NCBI GenBank assembly: GCA_030615605.1
Contig: JAUWYY010000004.1
Coordinates: forward strand, 62,001 to 126,000
Reading direction: 5' to 3'
Origin: a bacterium
GTDB lineage: Bacteria; Armatimonadota; Zipacnadia; Zipacnadales; Zipacnadaceae
DNA: 64,000 bases
Position numbers and translations under genes: made by a program. This document shows positions 8,863 through 15,593 of this stretch, one piece after another. Position 1 is the stretch's first letter. Each line of letters starts with the position of its first letter. The notes beneath the pieces were generated by a model. The model saw only the letters and a list, made by a program, of their open reading frames with translations. It had not been told where the DNA came from and made no database searches.

Positions 8863-9246
8863 TCACTCCGCTTGCGAATAGGCTTCATCGGGATCAAAGA
8901 CCTTTTCGGCAACCACTTCCCACTTGCCATCGCGCAGTTCGCGAAAGAAGCAACTGCGATAGCCCAGGTGGCAGGCTGCTACGCGCTGCTCGACCCCGAT
9001 CAGCAAGGTATCTGCGTCACAGTCGGCCCGGATCCATTTGACCTGCTGGATGTGTCCGGAGCTTTCGCCTTTGCGCCATAGCTGCTGGCGCGAGCGACTC
9101 CAGAAGGTCGTCCGACCCGTCGCCACGGTCTCCTGCAGCGTTTGCTGGTTCATATAGCCGACCATCAGCACTTCGTTGGTCTGGTGGTCGCAGATTACTG
9201 CGGGTATTAGACCGCTATCATCGAATTTCAGTTCATCCATGTACAT
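8863..9246 (-). CDS. hisI: Phosphoribosyl-AMP cyclohydrolase HisI
   Basis: Opens the adenine ring of PR-AMP, the third step of histidine synthesis. About 127 residues, a stand-alone cyclohydrolase without the HisE pyrophosphohydrolase domain. Family blocks seen are VGYMN, TFWSRSRQQLWRKGESSGH, the metal-binding DCDADT, and the Cys pair of ACHLGYRSCFFR. The ATG at 9246 is chosen because GTGAGG lies 7 nt upstream; the TTG two codons earlier sits on top of that site. It follows hisA by 52 nt and abuts the TPR gene. hisE, hisF and hisH are not in the window. Confidence 0.95.
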   Translation of the reverse strand: MYMDELKFDDSGLIPAVICDHQTNEVLMVGYMNQQTLQETVATGRTTFWSRSRQQLWRKGESSGHIQQVKWIRADCDADTLLIGVEQRVAACHLGYRSCFFRELRDGKWEVVAEKVFDPDEAYSQAE

Positions 9247-9298
9247 TGCCAAACCTCACGGTGTTTCGACTTGCACGGGCTGTCGTTACCCCAACGGC

Positions 9299-10021
9299 TT
9301 ATTGTGCTGCTGCGATTGCCTCCGACAGGGCTAAATCGCCGGTGTACAGCGCTCGACCGACGATGCAGCCCAGCAGACCCTGTGGCTCCAGCTCGCGCAG
9401 CGCTTTGATATCCTCAACACTGCTTACTCCCCCCGAGGCGACTATCGGGATATCAACCGCCTGGCAAAACCGGCGCATAGCTGCCAGATTCGGGCCGACC
9501 AGCATCCCGTCGGTGGCGATATCCGTGCAGATAAGCCGCTCAACGCCGAGCAGTTCCATTTGCTGGGATAGCTGGATAGCATCAATATCGCTGCCTTCGG
9601 TCCAGCCCTCCACTGCTACTTTACCGTCGCGGGCGTCAATGCCGACTATGAGCTGGTCGCCGAACCGGGCCACCGCCGCTTCCAGCTCTGACCGATCGCG
9701 CAAAGCAGCAGTGCCCATTATTGCGTATCGGACACCGATGTCGAGCACGCGCTGGACATCAGCGACGGTTCGCAGCCCCCCGCCCAGTTCAACCGGAATA
9801 TCAATGGCCTCGACAATCTCAGTAACCGCTTCGAGATTCGCCAACTTTCCGCTGACCGCGCCATCAAGGTCTACCATATGCAGAATCTGTGCGCCTTCGT
9901 CAGCCCAGCGCCGGGCCATCGCGACCGGGTCATCGCTATAGACGGTCTTCTGCTTCATATCGCCCCGGGCCAGGCGTACCACCTGGCCTGCGGACAGATC
10001 AATGGCGGGAATTACCAGCAT
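9299..10021 (-). CDS. hisA: ProFAR isomerase HisA
   Basis: 1-(5-phosphoribosyl)-5-[(phosphoribosylamino)methylideneamino]imidazole-4-carboxamide isomerase, a TIM barrel that catalyses the Amadori rearrangement before HisF/HisH. 240 residues beginning MLVIPAIDLSAGQVVRLARG, with the first catalytic Asp at the end of strand 1 (AIDL). HMVDLDGA, ELGGGLR, the second catalytic Asp in CTDIATDGM, and the phosphate loop VASGGVSS are all present. The ATG at 10021 matches the family; an open frame continues to 10183 but that stretch overlaps the upstream gene and lacks similarity. The first 31 bp of the gene are duplicated at 10895-10925 (see repeats). Confidence 0.95.
   Translation of the reverse strand: MLVIPAIDLSAGQVVRLARGDMKQKTVYSDDPVAMARRWADEGAQILHMVDLDGAVSGKLANLEAVTEIVEAIDIPVELGGGLRTVADVQRVLDIGVRYAIMGTAALRDRSELEAAVARFGDQLIVGIDARDGKVAVEGWTEGSDIDAIQLSQQMELLGVERLICTDIATDGMLVGPNLAAMRRFCQAVDIPIVASGGVSSVEDIKALRELEPQGLLGCIVGRALYTGDLALSEAIAAAQ
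9991..10021. repeat. 31-bp direct repeat, copy A (start of hisA)
   Basis: The first 31 bp of hisA, read on the minus strand from its ATG, are identical to 10895-10925. This copy is part of the functional gene. The two copies bracket the FkbM methyltransferase gene. Confidence 0.95.
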
Positions 10022-10083
10022 AGAAAACGGTCCCGTTTCTAGGGCTACCTGGGCAACCGTGTTGCTACTACCCAATATCGTGC

Positions 10084-10812
10084 TCAGGTATCGTAGGTAG
10101 CCAGGATGTCCAGGGTTTCGGTTAATGATTTGTCGTTGATAGACCGCAGATCGTATCCGCGCGCTGTCAGGAAATCGAGGCACTGCGTGCGAGCCTCGTC
10201 GCTATGAACTGACAAGAACAGCGTTGGATGTGCTTGCTTGATGAGCGATTCCGCGCCCTGCAAAACCAATAATTCGGTTCCGTCTACATCGATCTTGATG
10301 TGATCAGGAATGAGCAGGTTACGCTCCTCGACGATCTCGTCCAGAGTTGCCATTTCTACCGTTAGCTCTCCGGCTTCGGCACGATGAGGAGTGCGTGTTC
10401 CTGTGCCCTTTGTGAATCTGCAATACTTCGAACATTCTCCGACAGCGACCTCAATTACCGTAACATTGTTGCAGTTGTTGATCTGTAAGTGCTTGCGCAA
10501 ATCCTGGAGATTGAAGGGTATAGGCTCAAAGCTCACCACGTGGCCGCTATCGCCGACAAGCTCTGACGCAATAACGGTGTAATACCCAATATGGGCGCCC
10601 AGGTCATAGACAACATCGCCCTGGGTGACCATTTCCTGGAACAGACGGCTCTGTTTGGGTTCGTAGGTGCCTCGGCGAAACTCACGACGAGTGTTCAGCA
10701 GCCACTTCTTACCTTTTAGGGGGCCATTCTTCACGGTTACAGTGAATCCTTGCAGAAGCCACTTACCAATTCCCCTGATCAACCAGTTCTTGTAAAACTT
10801 AGGATACCACAT
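10084..10812 (-). CDS. FkbM-family SAM-dependent methyltransferase
   Basis: About 242 residues. The SAM-binding motif VVYDLGAHIGYYTVIAS is followed by VSFEPIP (acidic ribose-binding end of strand 2) and by IKIDVDGTELLVLQGA, the diagnostic FkbM block. Such enzymes O-methylate sugars, lipids or natural products, and often act on exopolysaccharide or glycolipid. The ATG at 10812 (MWYPKF) has AAAGGA 8 nt upstream and is preferred to the TTG at 10842. The DNA is more A+T rich than hisA and hisB, and the gene lies between two copies of the hisA start, so it was probably inserted into the his cluster. Substrate unknown. Confidence 0.88.
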   Translation of the reverse strand: MWYPKFYKNWLIRGIGKWLLQGFTVTVKNGPLKGKKWLLNTRREFRRGTYEPKQSRLFQEMVTQGDVVYDLGAHIGYYTVIASELVGDSGHVVSFEPIPFNLQDLRKHLQINNCNNVTVIEVAVGECSKYCRFTKGTGTRTPHRAEAGELTVEMATLDEIVEERNLLIPDHIKIDVDGTELLVLQGAESLIKQAHPTLFLSVHSDEARTQCLDFLTARGYDLRSINDKSLTETLDILATYDT

Positions 10813-10894
10813 CTGCAATGTCCTTTCGGATGAAGCAGACAACTCTGGCAGCTACGCGGTTTTCCAGTGGTACGGTCCGCCCCCGCCCGGCCCT

Positions 10895-10925
10895 CGGACA
10901 GATCAATGGCGGGAATTACCAGCAT
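10895..10925. repeat. 31-bp direct repeat, copy B (vestigial hisA start)
   Basis: Identical over 31 bp to the start of hisA (9991-10021). Read on the minus strand in the hisA frame it begins MLVIPAIDLS and then continues for a few hisA-like codons (SEGR) before diverging. In a different frame it encodes the last seven residues and the TGA stop of the heptad-repeat protein at 10903-11994. It looks like a scar of recombination or partial duplication at the hisA start. Confidence 0.92.
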
Positions 10926-11994
10926 TGGGATTGACCTGTTCTCGATAGTGCTCTTGTTGTTCTTGTTGCAGGCTCTTTTGAACCATGTCGATGAGATACC
11001 GGAGGTGGTCTACGGGGCCGTCTTCGCTGGGCGGAAGATCTTGTGTCTGTAAGTACTCCAGGTATGTTGTGTATTCCTCAATGGCTTCCTCCCACCGGCG
11101 CTGAACGCGGTATATGGTTCCGAGGTGCATGTGCACTTTCATGTACTCGGGGTCAAGCTCTTGGGCCGACTTGACCAGGGCTAGGGCTCGCTCCTGATCT
11201 CGGTCGTAACTTGCCACATGAGACGCTTGGGACAGGATCACCGTCGCTCGCTCCCGCTTGTTCGCCGGGGCGCGCAACTGAAAGTATGCTGGCTTGCTGG
11301 TCAATAGAACCTTCACAATATCCGCGTGTTCCGTCGCGCGGCTATCAAATGTTGCTGTAAGCTTATAGTGCCCGGGTGGCAGCCTACTCGCCATATTGGG
11401 GGGAATAACCCAGGTCACACGGGCCGTTCCCAGGCCCACCACCAACTCTTGCACCTCGGTGCCCCCGCGGCTGGACTCCGGGATCAGCATCTTCCAGTCA
11501 ATATCGCGCAGGACTTCTGGGGTCCGTTCGCCTGCGTCACCCGTACCAACATGAAGGAGCTCAAACTGCAGCAGGTTGATCCAGGGCGTATCTTCCGTCG
11601 CTATTCTGACTGTGGGCATCTCGAGGCTGTCCAGTCCTTCGCCTTGTCTTTGTTCATTGACAATCCACGTATGCACCCTGAGGGACGTGCCTACGAGCGC
11701 CTCGGGGCCGGTGATACTACCATAGCGTCCGTTGTTTACCTTGGCTTTTAACGTGAGGTCGGCTTCGTTGTCGGTTGTGGCTCCTGCCTCCTCGGTTGCA
11801 CCCCCACCGTCGTCAGTTACGGCTCCTCCCTCGTCCGTTGCGGCTCCTGCCTCCTCGGCTATGGCCCCTCCCTGGTCGGTTAGGCCCCCACCCTCGTCAG
11901 TTAAGGATCCCCTCACGACGATTACGGTCCCTATGCCTGCGACGAACAGCGTCACAACCAAGGCCGCATATATTCGTGACCAACCCTTGTTCAT
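10903..11994 (-). CDS. Membrane-anchored protein with heptad repeats and C-terminal TPR
   Basis: 363 residues. Residues 9-28 form one hydrophobic anchor. Residues 31-79 are seven head-to-tail 7-residue repeats of the form (x)TDEGG(G/A), acidic and Gly rich, probably a flexible stalk. Residues about 80-250 are a beta-rich extracytoplasmic domain of no recognised family. Residues 260-345 contain TPR-like helices (e.g. AHLGTIYRVQRRWEEAIEEYTTYLEYL-type spacing). The start has AAGAGGGGAG about 7 nt upstream. The C-terminal residues NAGNSRH and the stop come from a duplicated fragment of the hisA start, so the natural C-terminus may have been replaced. It separates hisB from hisA. Confidence 0.75.
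   Translation of the reverse strand: MNKGWSRIYAALVVTLFVAGIGTVIVVRGSLTDEGGGLTDQGGAIAEEAGAATDEGGAVTDDGGGATEEAGATTDNEADLTLKAKVNNGRYGSITGPEALVGTSLRVHTWIVNEQRQGEGLDSLEMPTVRIATEDTPWINLLQFELLHVGTGDAGERTPEVLRDIDWKMLIPESSRGGTEVQELVVGLGTARVTWVIPPNMASRLPPGHYKLTATFDSRATEHADIVKVLLTSKPAYFQLRAPANKRERATVILSQASHVASYDRDQERALALVKSAQELDPEYMKVHMHLGTIYRVQRRWEEAIEEYTTYLEYLQTQDLPPSEDGPVDHLRYLIDMVQKSLQQEQQEHYREQVNPNAGNSRH
11758..11904. repeat. 21-bp coding minisatellite, seven units
   Basis: Seven imperfect tandem 21-bp units within the gene at 10903-11994, encoding heptads LTDEGGG, LTDQGGA, IAEEAGA, ATDEGGA, VTDDGGG, ATEEAGA and TTDNEAD. The unit length preserves frame, so copy number could vary without breaking the protein. 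Confidence 0.9.
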
Positions 11995-12262
11995 GTAGAA
12001 TCTCCCCTCTTGACGTTTTTCAGTGGCTTACCCCGATAGACCTTTGTGCTCATCTTGGGAGTCGCAAGAATCCGGGCCGAACGGCGTGCCCTTCCAGCAA
12101 TGGTTTCAGATTCGTCGCGTAGGCAAGCTACTTACTCGCCCACGGGTCAATATACTCGATAAAGCCTCGCGCTTAATTGTCGAGATTAGCTGACTGGCCG
12201 CTGACTGCCTCTCCGCAGCAAGCAATCGGCCGAGTGGGATGCAGACTAAGGGCAAACTGCGC

Positions 12263-12853
12263 TTATAGTTTCCCCTTCGTCGAAGGCACATCCTCGCTGC
12301 GGGGGTCAAGCTGGGTGGCCTGATCCAGGGCGCGGGCAAATGACTTAAAGGCCGACTCGATGATGTGGTGAGTATTGACTCCGGCTTGCTGGGTCAGGTG
12401 CAGACTGAGGCCCGCGTTGGCAGTCAGGGCGGCAAAAAACTCGCGGACCAGCTCGCTGTCAAACTCGCCGACGCGGGCGGCGGGCAGTTTAAGCTGGTAG
12501 CTGAGATGGGCACGGCCCCCGAAGTCAAGGGCGGCGACCACCAGCGCCTCGTCCATCGGACAGGCGGCCAGTCCAAAGCGAACCATCCCCTGCTTATCCC
12601 CGACTGCTTCATTCAGAGCCTGGCCTAGCACAATGCCCACATCCTCGACGGTGTGATGGGCATCAACCTCCAGATCGCCGTCGGCCTTTATTACCAGATC
12701 AAAGTAGCCGTGCCGGGTGATGTGGCTCAGCATGTGGTCAAGAAAGCCCACACCAGTGGCAATTTCGCACTTGCCGGAGCCATCAATGTTTAGCTCTACG
12801 GTTATGATTGTTTCGGTAGTTTCTCGAGAAATCTCAGCGCTTCGGTCGCTCAT
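12263..12853 (-). CDS. hisB: Imidazoleglycerol-phosphate dehydratase HisB
   Basis: Dehydrates IGP to imidazole-acetol phosphate using two Mn ions. 196 residues from the ATG at 12853; GGTGGGA lies 5 nt upstream, while the ATG at 12871 has no ribosome site. All metal-ligand motifs are present: GFLDHML, DAHHTVEDVGI and NTHHIIES. The end PSTKGKL matches the canonical C-terminus. It is a monofunctional dehydratase without the histidinol-phosphatase domain. It heads the minus-strand his genes but is separated from hisA by two unrelated genes; no hisH or hisF lies between. Confidence 0.95.
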   Translation of the reverse strand: MSDRSAEISRETTETIITVELNIDGSGKCEIATGVGFLDHMLSHITRHGYFDLVIKADGDLEVDAHHTVEDVGIVLGQALNEAVGDKQGMVRFGLAACPMDEALVVAALDFGGRAHLSYQLKLPAARVGEFDSELVREFFAALTANAGLSLHLTQQAGVNTHHIIESAFKSFARALDQATQLDPRSEDVPSTKGKL

Positions 12854-13015
12854 AGAATCCCACCCGATCATCAGTTGACTATCTGGGCCTGCTATACTTG
12901 CAGATTATACGCTACCAGCAGGCCTGGTGACAAGTAGCAGGCTGTCTGACGGCCTGGAACACTTGGGGGCAGCAGTGCTGGGACCGTTCGCGGGCTTCTG
13001 CTGAGCCTTCGAATC

Positions 13016-13045
13016 TTGACAACGACGCTTCCTATGGGGTAAAAT
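13016..13045 (+). promoter_or_regulatory. Sigma70-type promoter for the TPR/propeller-secretin unit
   Basis: TTGACA (13016-13021), an 18-bp spacer and TAAAAT (13040-13045) stand about 85 bp upstream of the first gene of the plus-strand three-gene unit. The -35 is a perfect consensus and the -10 matches 5 of 6. Confidence 0.75.
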
Positions 13046-13131
13046 CTGCTTAATAGATTGTGCAACAGTGTTAAGCAAATCGGGGCAAACTTGTGCTGTC
13101 GCCGCCGGGCGAGGGCGGAGGTAGGGCTGCT

Positions 13132-14418
13132 ATGATGTCATCCACATCAGACGACGAATATGGACGGCGTGGGGCTGTAGACCGGGAGGCTGAGGCGGAC
13201 AGCGGACCGGATGATACAGAACTGGAAGAGACCACGTGCTTTGCTGCCGCCGACTCGGACTGGTCGGCCGAGGTACTGCGCGAGGCCACCAACCTGCTGA
13301 CGGCTGGAAAAAGCCGGGAAGTGGCCCGTCTGTGTCACCAGGTGATTGAGCAAGAGCCGCGGAACATCGCCGGCTACGAGTTGCTGGGGATGGCTGAAGA
13401 GGAGAATGGCAATCTGCACCTGGCGCTGCAGGCCTACGAGCAAGTTGTAGCGCTCGACCCGGAGCGCAAAGCAGACAAAGAAAAGGTCCTGGCGCTGCGG
13501 GAGCGTCTGGCTGAAGAGCCGACGCAGCCGGAGGACGAGCCGGGCTGGCGCCTGAAGCTATTGAATCGGTGGGCGACTGTCGTTTTGGTCGCCTCTTTGC
13601 TGCTGCTGATAGGAGTCGTCATTGCTGTCTTTGTGCTCAGGGCGCATAATACGCGCTTGGCCCAGACAAAACAGGAACAAGCTTTTGCCGCATATCTCGC
13701 TCGGGGAAAGCAGTTGATGGCAGCAGAGCGCTATGACAGAGCCATGGCGGCCTTCCGCGAGGCGGACCAGATTAAGTCCGGGGATGCTGGCGTAAGGAAG
13801 CTGTGGGACGAGGCCTACCGGGAATACTGTGCGGCGGTGATCCGAGATTACCGCAGTCTGGGTGGAAAGCTTTCACTGGAACCCAGGCAAAACCCCTTCG
13901 CACCGGTTCCGGTGGGGCCACAGGAGCCCGGTGGGTCTGGTTCATCAGCGACCGGGTATAGAGCGGGCGGATCCGTGCCTCCGCCTCCGGACACCCGTGT
14001 GGTCGACTTGCCGTTAGCGCTGTCTTACGCCCCAGAGGGCCCTCCAGAGTTTCTGGGGTACGAGGTTCCCCCGTTTGTTGAAAGTGGCACTGCCTCTTCG
14101 ACAGATTCAAGTGCTGCTGGGCAGGCGCTACCGCTGGCGCAGGAATACGAGCAGCAGGCGACCGGTCAAATAAGCATATGGATGAACCAGCCCCCAGGAG
14201 GCAATACTCCGCGCCAGTCGGCTGAGGCTTTGCGCCGCCAAGCTGATGGCCTGCGGAGCGAAGGTAACTACAATGAAGCCATTACCAGGTATCAGACAGC
14301 GGAGCAGCGCTATAATCAGGAGATTGAACAGAATCCCTCTGCGAAAGCAGCCAAGCAAGCAGCTATTAAGTCAATCCGGCAGTCTATCAAGGTACTTCAG
14401 GAAAAACTAGGCAGATAG
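13132..14418 (+). CDS. Bitopic inner-membrane TPR protein of the propeller-secretin unit
   Basis: 428 residues from the ATG at 13132, preceded by a perfect GGAGGT at 9 nt; a GTG at 13093 upstream of that site is less likely. The N-terminal 120 residues contain TPR-like helices (LLTAGKSREVARLCHQVI, LLGMAEEENGNLHLALQAYEQVV). One strong membrane span follows at about 148-169, putting the C-terminal half in the periplasm. That half has a further TPR-like helical pair, a motif NPFAPV at about 254 and Pro/Gly/Ser-rich linkers. A last TPR-like pair is at about 375-425. The layout, with cytoplasmic TPR, one span and a periplasmic NPFAP-type stretch, recalls inner-membrane partners of secretins. It precedes the exported TPR gene by 2 nt. 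Confidence 0.75.
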   Translation: MMSSTSDDEYGRRGAVDREAEADSGPDDTELEETTCFAAADSDWSAEVLREATNLLTAGKSREVARLCHQVIEQEPRNIAGYELLGMAEEENGNLHLALQAYEQVVALDPERKADKEKVLALRERLAEEPTQPEDEPGWRLKLLNRWATVVLVASLLLLIGVVIAVFVLRAHNTRLAQTKQEQAFAAYLARGKQLMAAERYDRAMAAFREADQIKSGDAGVRKLWDEAYREYCAAVIRDYRSLGGKLSLEPRQNPFAPVPVGPQEPGGSGSSATGYRAGGSVPPPPDTRVVDLPLALSYAPEGPPEFLGYEVPPFVESGTASSTDSSAAGQALPLAQEYEQQATGQISIWMNQPPGGNTPRQSAEALRRQADGLRSEGNYNEAITRYQTAEQRYNQEIEQNPSAKAAKQAAIKSIRQSIKVLQEKLGR

Positions 14419-14420
14419 CA

Positions 14421-15563
14421 ATGACAAGACAGTATCTGACGCTGGCGATATTGGGGGCGGTTGTGTTATGGGCTGGTGTGGGGTCTGCTGTGGAAGCTGA
14501 AGAACCCGGCTCCACCGCAGCGGCTGAGTCGCCTGCCGCAGCACCAGAGGATACTGCGACGGAAGTTGATATTCTGGCGCCGGCTCGTGCTGCGCTGGCT
14601 GATGGCCAACCTGAGAAGGCTCTAAGACTGGCGGAGGGTGCTCGCCAGGCAGGCGCGGATCGGATCCAAGTGCTGCTGCTGAAGGCCGAGATATTCGGGC
14701 AGATGCAGCAGGTGGATGACCAGCGCGAGATGCTGCTGACGGCCGTAGCTGCGGACAATTCGTTGTGCCTGCCGCGGCTGATGCTGGCCAGCATTGAAGA
14801 GCGACGCGGCCTGTGGCAGCAGGCAGAGCAATACTACGAGCAGGCTATTGCTGCTGACAGTTGCTGTGCGGCTGCTTACTTGCGGCTGGCGCGGCTGTAT
14901 GGGCGCCATGGTCAGCCGATGCGAGCGCTGCGTAAGCTCCAGCAGGCTGTGGCGAATAATCCGCAGGATATGACTCTACTGCAAGCGCTGGGTACAGCTC
15001 TCAAGCAGCGCGGCATGTTACAACCTGCTGAGTCGGTTTACGGGCGTATTCTGGCCCAGGGCGACAAAGAGGCGCAGGCGCTGGCTCACCGCAGCCTGGG
15101 CGACCTCTACAAGCAAGTCGGCCAATACAAGGAGGCTTTCGACTGCTATGTGCGGGCCGAGGACCTGCTGGGCGATTCTGGGTCACTGGCCCGGGAGGGC
15201 TACGACAGGATTTTCGCCACTGCCGATGGTAGTGTTACTCAGGCACTAAACAATGGTTGGCAGCTCTTTGATGCTTTTATTGAAGGCGGCCCGGTGGCGC
15301 GCGAAGATGCTTATCTGGTGCTGGACGATAGTGCCGCTCAGGTGGAGCAGATTAAGCAGTTTCTTCAGCAAGTCCAGCCACCGGAAGGCCGCCGGGAGAT
15401 TCATTTCCAGCGCGAGTTGTTCTACGCTGTCGCCCATGAGGCGCTGATAACTGCACAAGTATATCTGGATACCGGAGACGCCAGCTTGCTGGATGCGGCA
15501 CAACGGCGCCGCACTCAAGCCAACCAGGAACGCCTGGCTATACCTGGTGCTGGAAGCGAATAG
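14421..15563 (+). CDS. Exported TPR protein of the propeller-secretin unit
   Basis: 380 residues. Residues 1-26 are a typical signal peptide (TLAILGAVVLWAGVGSAVEA) with no lipobox Cys. An Ala/Glu-rich linker follows, then five or so TPR units between about 55 and 240 (for example WQQAEQYYEQAIAAD and PMRALRKLQQAVANNPQD), then an alpha-helical C-terminal domain of no recognised family. Periplasmic TPR proteins commonly assist secretin assembly (PilW/PilF, TadD), so a pilotin-like or assembly role for the secretin encoded 30 nt downstream is a reasonable inference. It starts 2 nt after the previous stop, so the genes are translationally linked. Confidence 0.78.
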   Translation: MTRQYLTLAILGAVVLWAGVGSAVEAEEPGSTAAAESPAAAPEDTATEVDILAPARAALADGQPEKALRLAEGARQAGADRIQVLLLKAEIFGQMQQVDDQREMLLTAVAADNSLCLPRLMLASIEERRGLWQQAEQYYEQAIAADSCCAAAYLRLARLYGRHGQPMRALRKLQQAVANNPQDMTLLQALGTALKQRGMLQPAESVYGRILAQGDKEAQALAHRSLGDLYKQVGQYKEAFDCYVRAEDLLGDSGSLAREGYDRIFATADGSVTQALNNGWQLFDAFIEGGPVAREDAYLVLDDSAAQVEQIKQFLQQVQPPEGRREIHFQRELFYAVAHEALITAQVYLDTGDASLLDAAQRRRTQANQERLAIPGAGSE

Positions 15564-15593
15564 CCCGTGACCAATCGCTTGAGGAGGATTTCG

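Noticed and set aside
9247-9941. 231-codon plus-strand frame opposite hisA
   Set aside because: Antisense to a complete hisA with all motifs; Ser/Thr/Arg-rich, shadow-like composition.
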